DNA of 6,191 bases from positions 2,840-9,030 of the forward strand of contig PAUV01000020.1 of NCBI GenBank assembly GCA_002712845.1, read 5' to 3'. The position numbers and the translations under genes were made by a program. The DNA is from Rhodopirellula sp. (lineage in GTDB: Bacteria; Planctomycetota; Planctomycetia; Pirellulales; Pirellulaceae). Positions 5,203 to 6,191 of this stretch are shown here, piece by piece; positions within the stretch are counted from its first letter, which is position 1; every line of letters begins with the position of its first letter. The notes under the pieces were generated by a model that was not told the origin of the DNA, searched no databases, and saw nothing but the letters and a program-made list of their open reading frames with translations.

Positions 5203-6191
5203 TTAACCACCGGCGGCTCTGCGCTGCCGATCCCGTAATGCCCGACCGATACCTTCGTCTGGCGCAGTTTGAACAAAAACCTTCTTGAAAGCTTGCCGAT
5301 CCACTTCACGCAGAAACTCGTAAAAACCGGCAGCATATTCTTCCATGGATCCGAAAATTCTGGAGAGTGCGAACACATCCCCGCCATCGAACCCTTCGAT
5401 TCCGCAGAACGCCGAAACAGCAGCGTCCTCAACCGAAATACCGCTCGGCGGCACATCCACCATGAACACTTCGGCGCTGGGTTGATAATGGGGATGCAAG
5501 ATTCCCGGTGAATTAACTTGCTGTCCAGACGCGACCATCTGCCCCTTTTCATCCACTCCGAATTCTATTGTCTGCGGTGCAACTCGCTGCAACTGTTCCA
5601 GCGTTATCGCCCCTGGCCTCAACACAACAGGAAACGTCCCACTGCAATCCACGACTGTCGATTCGATCCCGATCGTGGTTGTATCTGCAGAAAAGATCGC
5701 GTCGATACGCCCGTCCAAATCCTCAGCAACGGCCTGCCAAGTGGTTCCACTGGGTCGCCCTGAACGGTTCGCCGAAGGCGCTGCAACCGGAACAGCAGCA
5801 ATGCGAAGAATCTCTCTGGCAATGGAATGATCTGGAATACGCACACCAACAGTCTTCAATCCTGCGGTGACTTGATCACTGATAGTGGGCAGTTTCGGAA
5901 GCACAACTGTTAATGGTCCTGGGCAGAAAGCATCCAGCAATGCCTCAGCAACCTTTGGCAATTCAGATGCCGCGCGAGCCCAATGGCCGCCGTCATCCAA
6001 ATGCACAATCAACGGGTTGTTGCTTGGCCTGCCCTTGGCTTCAAACAGCTTCGCCACAGCATCACCATTCGTAGCATCGACCCCGATCCCAAACACGGTT
6101 TCGGTGGGAAACGCTACCAAACCACCCTCGCGAATGATTTCTGCCGCTCTCTCTGTAGAATCTATATATTCGGTCAACAATCTTCGCGTCT
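5203..6191 (-). CDS. sua5: L-threonylcarbamoyladenylate synthase, Sua5 type (5' end probably outside window)
   Basis: Makes threonylcarbamoyl-AMP from Thr, bicarbonate and ATP in the cytoplasm, the first step of t6A37 modification of ANN-decoding tRNAs; TsaD and its partners transfer the group. Counting from a TTG at 6180 (325 residues), the YrdC/Sua5 catalytic domain shows FPTETVFGIG (24-33), KGRPSNNPLIVH (49-60), APSANRSG (134-141), ESTVVD (173-178) and LRPGAIT (187-193). The SPG-x4-HYxP interdomain linker (224-234), which closes over the active site in Sua5, leads into a C-terminal Sua5 domain ending GIGRALRDRQRRAAGG. So this is the long Sua5 form, not the short TsaC. The frame stays open to the right edge, reading TRRLLTEYID; family members such as Bacillus YwlC begin MKTKR, so the true start is probably a few bases outside. 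A usual Tyr in PTETVYG is Phe here, a conservative change. Essential housekeeping gene; no link seen to its neighbours. Confidence 0.96.
   Translation of the reverse strand, partial: TRRLLTEYIDSTERAAEIIREGGLVAFPTETVFGIGVDATNGDAVAKLFEAKGRPSNNPLIVHLDDGGHWARAASELPKVAEALLDAFCPGPLTVVLPKLPTISDQVTAGLKTVGVRIPDHSIAREILRIAAVPVAAPSANRSGRPSGTTWQAVAEDLDGRIDAIFSADTTTIGIESTVVDCSGTFPVVLRPGAITLEQLQRVAPQTIEFGVDEKGQMVASGQQVNSPGILHPHYQPSAEVFMVDVPPSGISVEDAAVSAFCGIEGFDGGDVFALSRIFGSMEEYAAGFYEFLREVDRQAFKKVFVQTAPDEGIGRALRDRQRRAAGG

Noticed and set aside
5199..5209. TGGTTTAACCA palindrome across the sua5 stop
   Set aside because: The arms are separated by one base, too short for an RNA hairpin; probably chance.
5193..5552. 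Upstream part of a 157-codon minus frame that overlaps sua5
   Set aside because: It runs through conserved sua5 sequence in another frame; only its last 37 codons lie outside sua5, and those are reported separately.

Overview
The window reads as chromosomal DNA of a planctomycete-like bacterium (perhaps Pirellulaceae). This is inferred from three things: a twin-arginine-exported Gfo/Idh/MocA oxidoreductase of the type abundant in that phylum, a very large exported amidohydrolase/serine-hydrolase protein, and long, loosely packed intergenic stretches with few Shine-Dalgarno sites. There is no rRNA, tRNA, CRISPR array or recognisable mobile element. All confidently identified genes lie on the minus strand, so transcription runs from high to low coordinates.

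In transcription order: (1) 6191-5203 is a Sua5-type L-threonylcarbamoyladenylate synthase for tRNA t6A modification, whose start probably lies just outside the right edge. (2) 5192-5079 is a possible 37-residue single-pass membrane peptide, 10 nt behind sua5. It is followed by a hairpin with a short T run (5046-5024) that could end this transcript. (3) 5078-4577 is intergenic; it has a C8 tract, a nested inverted repeat and, near its left end, a plausible promoter and ribosome binding site. (4) 4576-1715 is the centrepiece: a 953-residue predicted lipoprotein joining an N-acyl-D-amino-acid deacylase-like amidohydrolase to a complete class C beta-lactamase/DD-peptidase-type serine hydrolase. 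(5) 1714-895 has no recognisable gene but holds two overlapping, unusually hydrophobic small ORFs (1402-1184 and 1203-895), either small membrane proteins or a frame-broken one. (6) 644-1 is the N-terminal half of the exported oxidoreductase, cut by the left edge.

The genes do not form an obvious operon. sua5 is housekeeping. The fusion protein and the oxidoreductase both carry export signals and probably act in the cell envelope on scavenged or wall-derived compounds, but nothing ties them to one pathway. The strongest candidate for something new is the fusion protein. Its amidohydrolase half lacks the usual HxH metal pair (M94/Q96 instead) and has Glu123 where the bridging Cys of classical D-aminoacylases is expected, while its serine-hydrolase half keeps all three catalytic motifs. 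It may therefore be a two-headed enzyme for D-amino-acid-containing peptides with a remodelled metal centre.
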